A stretch of 5,409 nt of DNA, taken from positions 1-5,409 of the forward strand of contig CAJMRU010000077.1 of NCBI GenBank assembly GCA_905215845.1, written 5' to 3'. The stretch comes from an uncultured bacterium. Lineage in GTDB: Bacteria; Bacillota; Clostridia; TANB77; CAG-508. This document shows, one piece after another, positions 1 to 5,340 of this stretch. The notes under the pieces were generated by a model that made no database searches, was not told where the DNA came from, and saw only the letters and a program-made list of their open reading frames with translations. Position numbers and translations under genes: made by a program. Each line of letters opens with the position of its first letter. The stretch's first letter is position 1.

Positions 1-34
1 TATAACTATTTTATAAAAATAAGGAGGTTATCTT

Positions 35-1969
35 ATGATAAAAATTACATTAAAAGATGGTTCTAGTTTAGAAGTAGAATCAGGAGTAAAAATCATTGAT
101 GTTGCAAAAAAAATAAGTGAGGGATTAGCAAGAAATGCAACTTGTGGAGAGATAGATGGAGAAATAAAAGACTTAAGATATGAAATAAAAGAAGATAGTA
201 ATTTAATAATACATACATTTAATGAAGAAGATTTAGAAGGAAAAAAAGCATATTGGCATACAACATCACACATAATGGCACAAGCAGTAAAAAGGCTATT
301 TCCAAATGTTAAATTTGCAATAGGACCAAGTATAGATGATGGATTTTATTATGATTTTGATGTTGAAAAACCATTTACAGATGAAGACAAAGCAAAAATA
401 GAAGAAGAAATGAAAAAAATAATAAAAGAAAATATAGAAATAGAAAGATTTTCATTACCAAAAAATGAAGCTTTAGAATTAATGAAAGAACAACCATATA
501 AAGTAGAATTAATTGAAGAATTACCAGAAGATGAAGAAATCAGTTTCTATAAACAAGGTGAGTTTACAGATTTATGTGCAGGACCACATCTAATGAGTAC
601 TGGAAAAGTAAAAGCAGTAAAAATATTATCATCATCAGGAGCATATTGGAGAGGTAGCGAAAAAAATAAAATGTTACAAAGAATATATGCAATATCTTTC
701 CCGAAAGCTAGTCAATTACAGGAACATTTAGAATTTTTAGAAGAAGCAAAACAAAGAGACCATAGAAAAATAGGGAAAGACTTAGACATTTTTATGACAC
801 ATAAATTAGTAGGTTCAGGACTTCCAATGTATTTACCAAATGGTGCAACTATTAGAAGAATTTTAGAAAGATATATCCAAGATAAGGAAATTCAATTAGG
901 ATATGCACATGTATATACACCATCATTAGCAAATGTAGACTTATATAAAACAAGTGGACATTGGGAACACTATAAAGATGATATGTTTCCAGTAATGAAA
1001 ATGGATAATGAAGAAATGGTATTAAGGCCAATGAACTGTCCACATCATATGCTAATTTATAAAAATAAAATGCATTCTTACAGAGACTTACCAATTCGTA
1101 TAGGAGAATTAGCACATGACTTTAGATATGAATCAAGCGGTAGTGTTTGTGGACTAGAAAGAGTTCGTCAAATGTGCCAAAATGATGCACATTTATTTGT
1201 AAGACCAGACCAAATAAAAGAAGAAGTAGGAAGAGTTTTAACTTTAATAAAAGAAGTATATCAAAAAGACTTTGGATTTCCAGCTTCAGCTTTCAAATAT
1301 AGATTATCTTTAAGAGATAAGAAAAATAAAGAAAAATATATTGATAATGATGAAATGTGGGAAACAGCAGAAAGTCAATTAAGAGAAATATTAAAAGAAT
1401 TAAATATTGAATTTTATGAAGCAGAAGGAGAAGCAGCATTTTATGGACCAAAAATTGATATTCAAATTAGAACAGCATTAAATCATGATGTAACAATACC
1501 AACATGTCAATTAGATTTTGCATTACCAGAAAGATTTGAATTAGAATATATAGGAGAAGACGGAAAAGCACATAGACCAGTAGTAATTCATAGAGCAATT
1601 TTAGGTTCATCAGATAGATTTATATCTTTCTTACTAGAAGAAACAAAAGGAAATCTACCAGTATGGGTAGCACCAGTACAAGTAAAAATATTGCCAATTA
1701 CAGATAATCAACATGACTATGCTTACAAGGTAAAAGAAAAATTACAAGTAAAAGGAATTCGTGTAGAAGTAGATGATAGAAATGAAAAAACAGGTTATAA
1801 AATTCGTGAAGCACAATTGCAAAAAATTCCGTATATGTTGATTGTTGGTGAAAAAGAAGTTGAAGGAAATACAGTATCTATTCGTTCAAGAGAAAATGGG
1901 GATGTTGGAATAAAAGCAGTAGATGATTTTGTTGAAGAAATATTGGAGAAAGTGGATAATAAAAAATAA
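35..1969 (+). CDS. thrS: Threonyl-tRNA synthetase (ThrRS), full length
   Basis: Class II aminoacyl-tRNA synthetase that charges tRNA-Thr in the cytoplasm; 644 aa, the usual length. Domains in order: TGS at about 1-61; editing domain at about 65-230 with the HxxxH pair H75/H79 and C181/H185 in the CAGPH motif; class II catalytic core at about 245-540; anticodon-binding domain at about 545-640. Predicted zinc ligands are C335 (RPMNCPHH), H386 (NDAHLF) and H519 (VIHRAILG). Motif 2 arginine is R364 and motif 3 arginine is R528; their spacing to the zinc histidines matches E. coli ThrRS. The motif 2 surroundings (DFRYESSGSVCGLERVR) differ from the common HRxExSG form. GGAGG at 23-27 lies 7 bases before the ATG, which fixes the start. 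Only 34 bases precede the gene, so a T-box leader, common for clostridial thrS, could be present but is outside view. No clear intrinsic terminator follows. Confidence 0.98.
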   Translation: MIKITLKDGSSLEVESGVKIIDVAKKISEGLARNATCGEIDGEIKDLRYEIKEDSNLIIHTFNEEDLEGKKAYWHTTSHIMAQAVKRLFPNVKFAIGPSIDDGFYYDFDVEKPFTDEDKAKIEEEMKKIIKENIEIERFSLPKNEALELMKEQPYKVELIEELPEDEEISFYKQGEFTDLCAGPHLMSTGKVKAVKILSSSGAYWRGSEKNKMLQRIYAISFPKASQLQEHLEFLEEAKQRDHRKIGKDLDIFMTHKLVGSGLPMYLPNGATIRRILERYIQDKEIQLGYAHVYTPSLANVDLYKTSGHWEHYKDDMFPVMKMDNEEMVLRPMNCPHHMLIYKNKMHSYRDLPIRIGELAHDFRYESSGSVCGLERVRQMCQNDAHLFVRPDQIKEEVGRVLTLIKEVYQKDFGFPASAFKYRLSLRDKKNKEKYIDNDEMWETAESQLREILKELNIEFYEAEGEAAFYGPKIDIQIRTALNHDVTIPTCQLDFALPERFELEYIGEDGKAHRPVVIHRAILGSSDRFISFLLEETKGNLPVWVAPVQVKILPITDNQHDYAYKVKEKLQVKGIRVEVDDRNEKTGYKIREAQLQKIPYMLIVGEKEVEGNTVSIRSRENGDVGIKAVDDFVEEILEKVDNKK

Positions 1970-2032
1970 GAAACTTGATAAAGTAGTGAAAAAATTATAA
2001 AAAATATTTAGGCAAATTAATCTTTAATTATG

Positions 2033-2153
2033 AAGTGAATCTACATAAATTTTGATATGCTTAAAAAATAAAAAGTTCACATAATTTGACTAATAGATTA
2101 AAATATTGTATAATATTAGCATAGACGTAGTTCTATTTTATGTAGATTTACTT
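2033..2153. repeat. 17-bp inverted repeat flanking a promoter
   Basis: The left arm is 2033-2049 (AAGTGAATCTACATAAA) and the right arm 2137-2153 (TTTATGTAGATTTACTT). They are reverse complements at 16 of 17 positions; the exception (2037/2149) would be a G-U pair in RNA. The arms are separated by 87 bases containing the -35 and -10 boxes. The sequence shows the repeat; its role is open. Options are a two-site operator, a long stem in read-through RNA from thrS, or the ends of a short MITE-like element. I see no convincing target duplication outside the arms. Confidence 0.75.
2086..2114 (+). promoter_or_regulatory. Sigma-A type promoter for the unknown gene
   Basis: TTGACT (2086-2091) and TATAAT (2109-2114) are separated by exactly 17 bases, with one mismatch to the -35 consensus and none to the -10. 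The predicted transcript start is near 2121, giving a leader of about 138 bases before the ATG at 2259. The promoter sits between the arms of the 17-bp inverted repeat. Confidence 0.8.
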
Positions 2154-2200
2154 TAATATTAATATCTAAAGTGTTTAGATATATAATTTTAAAAGTAAAT
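2121..2200 (+). promoter_or_regulatory. Structured 5' leader with two hairpins
   Basis: From the predicted transcript start, ATAGA (2121-2125) can pair with TCTAT (2132-2136). Further on, ATTTACTTT (2146-2154) pairs perfectly with AAAGTAAAT (2192-2200) and encloses a 9-bp hairpin, ATATCTAAA (2162-2170) with TTTAGATAT (2174-2182), closed by a GTG loop. The 2146-2154 strand is also most of the right arm of the upstream inverted repeat, so in a longer RNA from thrS it could pair with 2033-2042 instead. No known riboswitch was recognised; the stems are A/U rich and may be only modestly stable. Confidence 0.5.
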
Positions 2201-2245
2201 ATGTTTGGGAATAAAAAGAAATGGTATTTTGCATTATTTCATTAT

Positions 2246-2250
2246 GGAGG
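2246..2250 (+). promoter_or_regulatory. Ribosome binding site that decides the start of the unknown gene
   Basis: GGAGG ends 8 bases before the ATG at 2259. The reading frame is open further upstream, to a TTG at 2205, but no Shine-Dalgarno sequence precedes that codon and this GGAGG would then lie inside the gene. The ATG at 2259 is preferred. Confidence 0.88.
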
Positions 2251-2258
2251 ACAATAAA

Positions 2259-2738
2259 ATGAAAAAAGAAATGGGATCAAAAGAAATGAGATCAGCAGTA
2301 GAGATTTACAATGAAAAATTTGATAAAAAAGCAAAGTATCTTAAAGAGGCTTTACTTGAAAAGGCAAAACAACTAATTATGGAACAATTAAACTCATCTA
2401 ATTTAGAAATAGTAAGAAACCCAAATATTTTAGAAGATGACTATACTTATATAAAAGTTACAATATCAAGACCACCACAATTTGATAATGAAGGAAATAC
2501 TGTACGGTCAGGAATTGGAGATTTTAGGACTTGGTACATATTGTATTATTGTAACAAAACAGCATTTCCAAAAGAAGAATTGAATGAGTGGCTTAAGCAG
2601 TTTGGGTGGCAGTTTGAGGCAGATGATACTTATTATACTCAGCGATATGAAATTCGCTTAAAGAGTTTTGCTTTTAGTACTAATGCTTTGAGTAGTACGT
2701 ATTGGAAAGAAATAAGAAATTTGCCAGATTATATTTAA
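2259..2738 (+). CDS. Hypothetical cytoplasmic protein, 159 aa, function unknown
   Basis: I do not recognise this family. The 159-aa product has no signal peptide or membrane segment. Residues 1 to about 48 are Lys/Glu rich and look like one or two amphipathic helices. The remainder is probably a compact alpha/beta domain with many aromatics (TYIKVTISRPPQF, DFRTWYILYY, WLKQFGWQFEADDTYYTQRYEIRL). It contains a single cysteine (in YYCNKTAF) and no CxxC pair, Walker motif, nuclease signature or helix-turn-helix that I can see. It has its own promoter and leader and is followed by a stable hairpin, so it is probably monocistronic, unrelated to thrS before it and rplU after it. Codon use shifts near 2581-2700 to AAG, CAG, GAG, GGG, CGA and CGC, which the neighbours mostly avoid; this suggests a recently acquired or weakly expressed gene. 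An accessory small protein is possible, but no role can be assigned. Confidence 0.82.
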   Translation: MKKEMGSKEMRSAVEIYNEKFDKKAKYLKEALLEKAKQLIMEQLNSSNLEIVRNPNILEDDYTYIKVTISRPPQFDNEGNTVRSGIGDFRTWYILYYCNKTAFPKEELNEWLKQFGWQFEADDTYYTQRYEIRLKSFAFSTNALSSTYWKEIRNLPDYI

Positions 2739-2763
2739 AATTAAAATATTTCTATTATTCCCA

Positions 2764-2790
2764 AAAGCCTTTAGATTATCTAGAGGCTTT
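2764..2790 (+). terminator. Hairpin, probable terminator of the unknown gene
   Basis: Positions 2764-2775 pair with 2779-2790 in a continuous 12-bp stem (one G-T wobble at 2771/2783) with a TTA loop; the core is AAAGCCT with AGGCTTT. The + strand T-run is short (TTT then AAAC), while the opposite strand exits into TTTT, so it may be a weak or two-way terminator. It lies between the unknown gene and the rplU promoter, which fits an insulating role. Confidence 0.65.
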
Positions 2791-2831
2791 AAACTTAGTT
2801 GGAGATATTTAATAAAAATTCGACAGAATAG

Positions 2832-2860
2832 TTGACACCAATAGCATTTTATGGTAAAAT
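2832..2860 (+). promoter_or_regulatory. Extended -10 promoter of the rplU-rpmA operon
   Basis: A perfect TTGACA (2832-2837) is followed after 17 bases by TAAAAT (2855-2860). A TG one base upstream of the -10 (TGG at 2852-2854) makes it an extended -10 promoter. The predicted transcript start is about 2867. A near-consensus promoter fits a highly expressed ribosomal protein operon. Confidence 0.87.
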
Positions 2861-2866
2861 AAGTAA

Positions 2867-2946
2867 CTGTAATCCGCTTAGTCAAGGTTAAAAAACACTA
2901 TGTAATGATAGTTACCTTTTTTAAGGATTAGCGAGTATACAAATAA
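2867..2946 (+). ncRNA. Candidate L21 leader (autoregulatory 5' UTR of rplU)
   Basis: The roughly 96-base leader between promoter and rplU is in the position of the Rfam L21 leader known from Bacillus and relatives. Visible pairing: ACTAT (2897-2901) with ATAGT (2908-2912) around a 6-base loop, extended by AAGGT (2884-2888) with ACCTT (2914-2918). Outside these, AATCC (2871-2875) can pair with GGATT (2925-2929), and the adjacent GCT (2876-2878) with AGC (2930-2932); these last two helices cross, so they form a pseudoknot or are alternatives. The family's proposed role is feedback control by a ribosomal protein, probably L21. The assignment rests on position and pairing; a covariance-model search was not possible. 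Confidence 0.6.
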
Positions 2947-2962
2947 GGGAGGTGCATTTTAA

Positions 2963-3322
2963 ATGTACGCAATAATTGAAAGCTGTGGAAAACAATACAA
3001 AGTAGCAGAAGGAGATGTTGTATTTTTCGAAAAACTAAATGCAGAAGAAGGTAAAAAAGTTACTTTTGATAATGTTGTATTAGTTTCAGAAGAAGGAAAA
3101 GTACAAGTAGGAAATCCTTATGTTAAAGGTGTTAAAGTAGAAGGAAAAGTAGTTTCTCATGGTAAAGGTAAAAAAATCATTGTTTTCAAAATGAAAGCTA
3201 AAAAGAATTATAGAAGAAAACAAGGACACAGACAACCATACACAAAAGTAGAAATTACATCAATAAAAACAGCTGCTAAAAAAGCAGAAACAAAAAAAGC
3301 TACTGAAAAAGTAGAAGCATAA
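2963..3322 (+). CDS. rplU: Large-subunit ribosomal protein L21 (bL21)
   Basis: Component of the 50S subunit that binds 23S rRNA. The family signature is clear: MYAIIESCGKQYKVAEGD at the N terminus, then VGNPYVKGVKVEGKV and the basic RNA-binding KKNYRRKQGHRQPYTKVEI segment at about 76-95. The product is 119 aa, against about 102 for Bacillus L21; the extra length is a Lys/Ala/Glu-rich C-terminal tail from about residue 101 (KTAAKKAETKKATEKVEA). The usual TGGKQY reads SCGKQY here. GGAGG at 2948-2952 lies 10 bases before the ATG. It is the first gene of the operon with rpmA, 54 bases downstream; the prp gene that commonly lies between them in Firmicutes is missing. Confidence 0.98.
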   Translation: MYAIIESCGKQYKVAEGDVVFFEKLNAEEGKKVTFDNVVLVSEEGKVQVGNPYVKGVKVEGKVVSHGKGKKIIVFKMKAKKNYRRKQGHRQPYTKVEITSIKTAAKKAETKKATEKVEA

Positions 3323-3340
3323 TTAATGTATAAATTAATT
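3321..3340 (+). repeat. Small AT-only hairpin between rplU and rpmA
   Basis: AATTAAT (3321-3327) is the exact reverse complement of ATTAATT (3334-3340), with a 6-base loop. It begins inside the rplU stop codon. With no G-C pairs it is weak and has no T-run after it, so it is not a terminator; it could affect RNA processing or may be chance in AT-rich DNA. Confidence 0.3.
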
Positions 3341-3376
3341 GGAATATATATATTGAACCGAAAGGAGTGAAAAAAC

Positions 3377-3637
3377 ATGGCTCATAAAAAAGGTCAAGGT
3401 AGTAGCCACAATGGTAGAGAGAGTGAATCAAAGCGTCTTGGAGTAAAAAGAGCTGATGGTCAATTTGTTTTAGCAGGAAATATCCTAGTAAGACAAAGAG
3501 GTACAAACGTACATCCTGGAACTAATGTAGGAAAAGGTAGCGACGATACTTTATATGCATTAGTAGATGGAAAAGTTAAATTTGAAAGAAAAGGTAGAGA
3601 TAAAAAACAAGTAAGTGTTTATCCAGTAGAAAACTAA
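3377..3637 (+). CDS. rpmA: Large-subunit ribosomal protein L27 (bL27), without the Firmicutes N-terminal extension
   Basis: 50S protein whose N-terminal tail reaches the peptidyl-transferase centre. The 86-aa product matches L27 throughout: MAHKKGQGSSHNGRESESKRLGVKRADGQ, then LVRQRGTNVHPGTNVGKG, DDTLYALVDGKVKFE and the RDKKQVSVYP end. In most Firmicutes L27 begins with about nine extra residues ending in a FFA-type site cut by the protease Prp. Here translation begins directly at MAHKKG, as in E. coli. The start is firm: AAAGGAGTG (3361-3369) precedes the ATG, and an in-frame TGA at 3368-3370 rules out a longer N terminus. It is cotranscribed with rplU and followed by a strong terminator. Confidence 0.98.
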   Translation: MAHKKGQGSSHNGRESESKRLGVKRADGQFVLAGNILVRQRGTNVHPGTNVGKGSDDTLYALVDGKVKFERKGRDKKQVSVYPVEN

Positions 3638-3652
3638 TAGAAAATAATTTAT

Positions 3653-3714
3653 AAAAAGATTTAGTTAAATATTATGTGAAAATATAAACATAATATAAAA
3701 CTAAATCTTTTTTT
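3653..3714 (+). terminator. Intrinsic terminator of the rplU-rpmA operon (two stacked helices)
   Basis: The outer stem is 14 bp: 3653-3666 with 3699-3712, core GATTTAGTT with AACTAAATC. After a symmetric AA/AA internal loop, an inner 9-bp stem pairs ATATTATGT (3669-3677) with ACATAATAT (3688-3696) around a 10-base loop. The 3' strand runs into seven T residues (3708-3714). The structure is unusually long for a terminator but otherwise classical. Confidence 0.88.
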
Positions 3715-3776
3715 GTAAAATAAAGCAAATAAAAATGCGAATTTTGAAAAATAAATAGGATTTTTGTAAAAAAGCA

Positions 3777-3824
3777 TTTACATTTTTGAAAAAGTTGTAT
3801 AGAATATACTAAATTGTGTATAAA
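3777..3824 (+). promoter_or_regulatory. Weak candidate promoter elements before the glycosyltransferase
   Basis: The preceding terminator implies that the glycosyltransferase has its own promoter. TATACT (3805-3810) is a good -10, but nothing resembling a -35 lies 16-18 bases upstream; TTTACA (3777-3782) is 22 bases away. An alternative is TTGTAT (3795-3800), 18 bases, then TATAAA (3819-3824). Neither is convincing and another sigma factor cannot be excluded. Confidence 0.3.
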
Positions 3825-3855
3825 AATTACAAAAACAAAAGAAAACAAAAAATGA

Positions 3856-3862
3856 AAGGAAG
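3856..3862 (+). promoter_or_regulatory. Ribosome binding site that decides the glycosyltransferase start
   Basis: AAGGAAG (3856-3862) lies just before the ATG at 3870, where the protein begins MKILMLTWEYPP, the usual family N terminus. The frame is open upstream through an ATG at 3852 and a GTG at 3816, but those lack a Shine-Dalgarno sequence and would add a Lys-rich stretch absent from the family. Confidence 0.85.
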
Positions 3863-3869
3863 TATATCA

Positions 3870-5162
3870 ATGAAAATATTGATGTTAACATGGGAATATC
3901 CACCAAGAGTAGTAGGAGGAATAGCAAGAGTTGTATATGATTTGTCAAGAACTTTATTAAAAGATGGTCATGATGTAACAGTTGTTACATATAAAGAAGG
4001 AGACGCACCATATTTTGAAGATGATAAAGGGGTAAAAGTATACAGAGTAGATAATTATATGATAAATCCTAATAACTTCATCGATTGGATTATGCAACTA
4101 AATTTCAATTTGATTGCAAAAGCAAATGAAATAATAGCAAAAGAAGGGAATTTTGATGTAATTCATGCACATGACTGGCTAGTAGCATATGCGGCAAAGA
4201 CATTAAAAAATTCATATAATATTCCAATAGTTGCAACGATACATGCAACAGAAGCTGGAAGAAATAGCGGAATACATGACGAAACACAAAGATATATAAA
4301 TGACACAGAATGGATGCTTACATATGAAGCTTCAGAAGTTATAGTTAATAGTAATTATATGAAAAATGAATTACAAAGATTATTTGGTTTACCATATGAA
4401 AAAATCAATGTAGTTCCAAATGGAGTTAATTTAAACCTATTTAATGGTGTAGAAAGAGATTATAACTTTAGAAGAAGATTTGCTATGGATAATGAAAAAA
4501 TAATATTATTTATGGGAAGATTAGTATATGAAAAAGGAATTCAACATCTAATTTCAGCTATGCCTAAAATTTTAAATGGATACCATGATTCTAAGCTTGT
4601 TATTTGTGGAAAAGGCGGAATGATAGATGAGTTAAAAGCACAAGTAAATGCTATGGGAATATCAAATAAAGTATATTTTGCAGGATATATGAATGGAAAA
4701 GATGTACAAAAGATGTATAAAGCAGCAGATGTTGCAGTATTTCCAAGTACATATGAGCCATTTGGAATAGTTGCATTAGAAGCAATGCTATCAGAAAACC
4801 CAATTGTTGTATCAGATATTGGGGGATTAAATGAAATAGTGCAACATAGAGAAAACGGAATGAAAAGTTATGCAGGAAATCCAAACTCAATAGCAGACTC
4901 AATATTAGAATTGTTATATGACCATAAATTATGTGCAGACATAACAAAAAAAGCTAAAAATAAAGTTAGAAATGAATATAACTGGAATAAGATAGCGCAA
5001 GATACTCACTTCACATACCAAAAAGCAATTTGCCAATCAATGGCAGAAAAACAAAAAAGAGAGCTTGAACAAGAAAGGGCTAAGAAAACTAAAAAAGCAG
5101 TTAAGGGAGATAACGAAATTACTAATTTACTTAACTTTAGAAAACGTCAAGCGTATGCATAG
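3870..5162 (+). CDS. GT4-family glycosyltransferase, glycogen-synthase-like
   Basis: A 430-aa retaining GT-B glycosyltransferase, cytoplasmic, with no membrane segment. The N-terminal Rossmann domain (about 1-195) starts MKILMLTWEYPPRVVGGIAR; the GGIAR loop corresponds to the donor/acceptor-binding glycine loop of glycogen synthases. HAHDW (99-103) and the PNGVN turn (183-187) follow. The C-terminal donor-binding domain has GRLVYEKG, giving R217 and K222 for the nucleotide-sugar phosphates, and the E-x7-E motif E296/E304 in YEPFGIVALEA. Related genes are often annotated as glycogen synthase or alpha-1,4-glucosyltransferase; the donor (ADP- or UDP-glucose) and acceptor cannot be read from sequence, and no glg genes are in view. 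A surface-polysaccharide or glycolipid role remains possible. Residues about 385-430 form a highly charged tail (EKQKRELEQERAKKTKKAVK) beyond the catalytic fold. It appears monocistronic. Confidence 0.92.
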   Translation: MKILMLTWEYPPRVVGGIARVVYDLSRTLLKDGHDVTVVTYKEGDAPYFEDDKGVKVYRVDNYMINPNNFIDWIMQLNFNLIAKANEIIAKEGNFDVIHAHDWLVAYAAKTLKNSYNIPIVATIHATEAGRNSGIHDETQRYINDTEWMLTYEASEVIVNSNYMKNELQRLFGLPYEKINVVPNGVNLNLFNGVERDYNFRRRFAMDNEKIILFMGRLVYEKGIQHLISAMPKILNGYHDSKLVICGKGGMIDELKAQVNAMGISNKVYFAGYMNGKDVQKMYKAADVAVFPSTYEPFGIVALEAMLSENPIVVSDIGGLNEIVQHRENGMKSYAGNPNSIADSILELLYDHKLCADITKKAKNKVRNEYNWNKIAQDTHFTYQKAICQSMAEKQKRELEQERAKKTKKAVKGDNEITNLLNFRKRQAYA

Positions 5163-5187
5163 GAAATATAGAATAATATATAAAATG

Positions 5188-5229
5188 AAGACTGTCATAA
5201 ATATAGGAATATATTTATAGGCAGTCTTT
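5188..5229 (+). terminator. Intrinsic terminator after the glycosyltransferase
   Basis: AAGACTG (5188-5194) pairs with CAGTCTT (5222-5228). The stem continues through a T-G wobble (5195/5221), C5196-G5220, one bulged A (5219) and an 8-bp AT stem, ATAAATAT (5197-5204) with ATATTTAT (5211-5218), around a 6-base loop. The T-run is short (CTTTAATGATTTT), so termination may be partial. It lies 25 bases after the stop codon, as expected for a terminator. Confidence 0.7.
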
Positions 5230-5282
5230 AATGATTTTAAAAAAATAAGTTACTGGGTAATGTTTTTTAAATTAGTCGCTGT

Positions 5283-5328
5283 GAATAGGTGATACTTATA
5301 ACTTTTTTTAATTTTTGACTACTTATTC
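5283..5328. repeat. Imperfect inverted repeat in the downstream intergenic region
   Basis: GAATAGGT (5283-5290) pairs with ACTTATTC (5321-5328) with one G-T wobble, enclosing a T-rich segment. It lies between the glycosyltransferase terminator and the G+C-richer edge segment. Its function is unknown; it could belong to a minus-strand transcript end or a mobile-element end. Confidence 0.3.
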
Positions 5329-5340
5329 CATTCAGAAAGA

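Larger units (their letters stand above)
1970..2258. other. AT-rich intergenic control region between thrS and the unknown gene
   Basis: There is no coding signal here. The thrS-proximal part (1970-2032) shows no GC-containing hairpin followed by a T-run, so thrS transcripts may read through. The rest holds a 17-bp inverted repeat (2033-2049 and 2137-2153), a sigma-A type promoter between its arms (2086-2114), a small hairpin at the predicted transcript start and a larger hairpin at 2146-2200. All of this lies in front of the gene at 2259. Confidence 0.7.

Noticed and set aside
1..34. T-box riboswitch before thrS
   Set aside because: Only 34 bases are visible and they hold just AT-rich DNA and the ribosome binding site; nothing of a T-box can be seen here.
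852..1115. Minus-strand open frame inside thrS (and similar ones in the glycosyltransferase gene)
   Set aside because: They overlap conserved coding sequence in full, have low-complexity hydrophobic products and lack ribosome binding sites.
2205..2258. N-terminal extension of the unknown gene from a TTG codon
   Set aside because: No Shine-Dalgarno sequence lies before the TTG, while a GGAGG sits at ideal distance before the ATG at 2259 and would otherwise be buried in coding sequence.
2863..2915. GTAACT/AGTTAC inverted repeat followed by T-run as an attenuator before rplU
   Set aside because: The left arm (2863-2868) lies mostly upstream of the predicted transcript start near 2867, so this stem would probably not form in the RNA, and the loop would be over 40 bases.
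3300..3506. Minus-strand open frame across the rplU-rpmA junction, considered as a displaced prp or antisense gene
   Set aside because: The Leu/Tyr/Phe-rich product is what reverse translation of Lys/Glu-rich genes gives; it has no Prp-like His and Cys motifs and overlaps conserved rpmA coding sequence.
3816..3869. N-terminal extension of the glycosyltransferase from GTG 3816 or ATG 3852
   Set aside because: The added residues are a Lys/Asn-rich stretch typical of translated AT-rich leader; the family start MKILMLTWEYPP at 3870 has its own ribosome binding site.
35..5162. Mycoplasma-type genetic code, suggested by very low G+C and the short-genome look
   Set aside because: All Trp codons in the five genes are TGG and no in-frame TGA occurs, so the standard bacterial code is sufficient.
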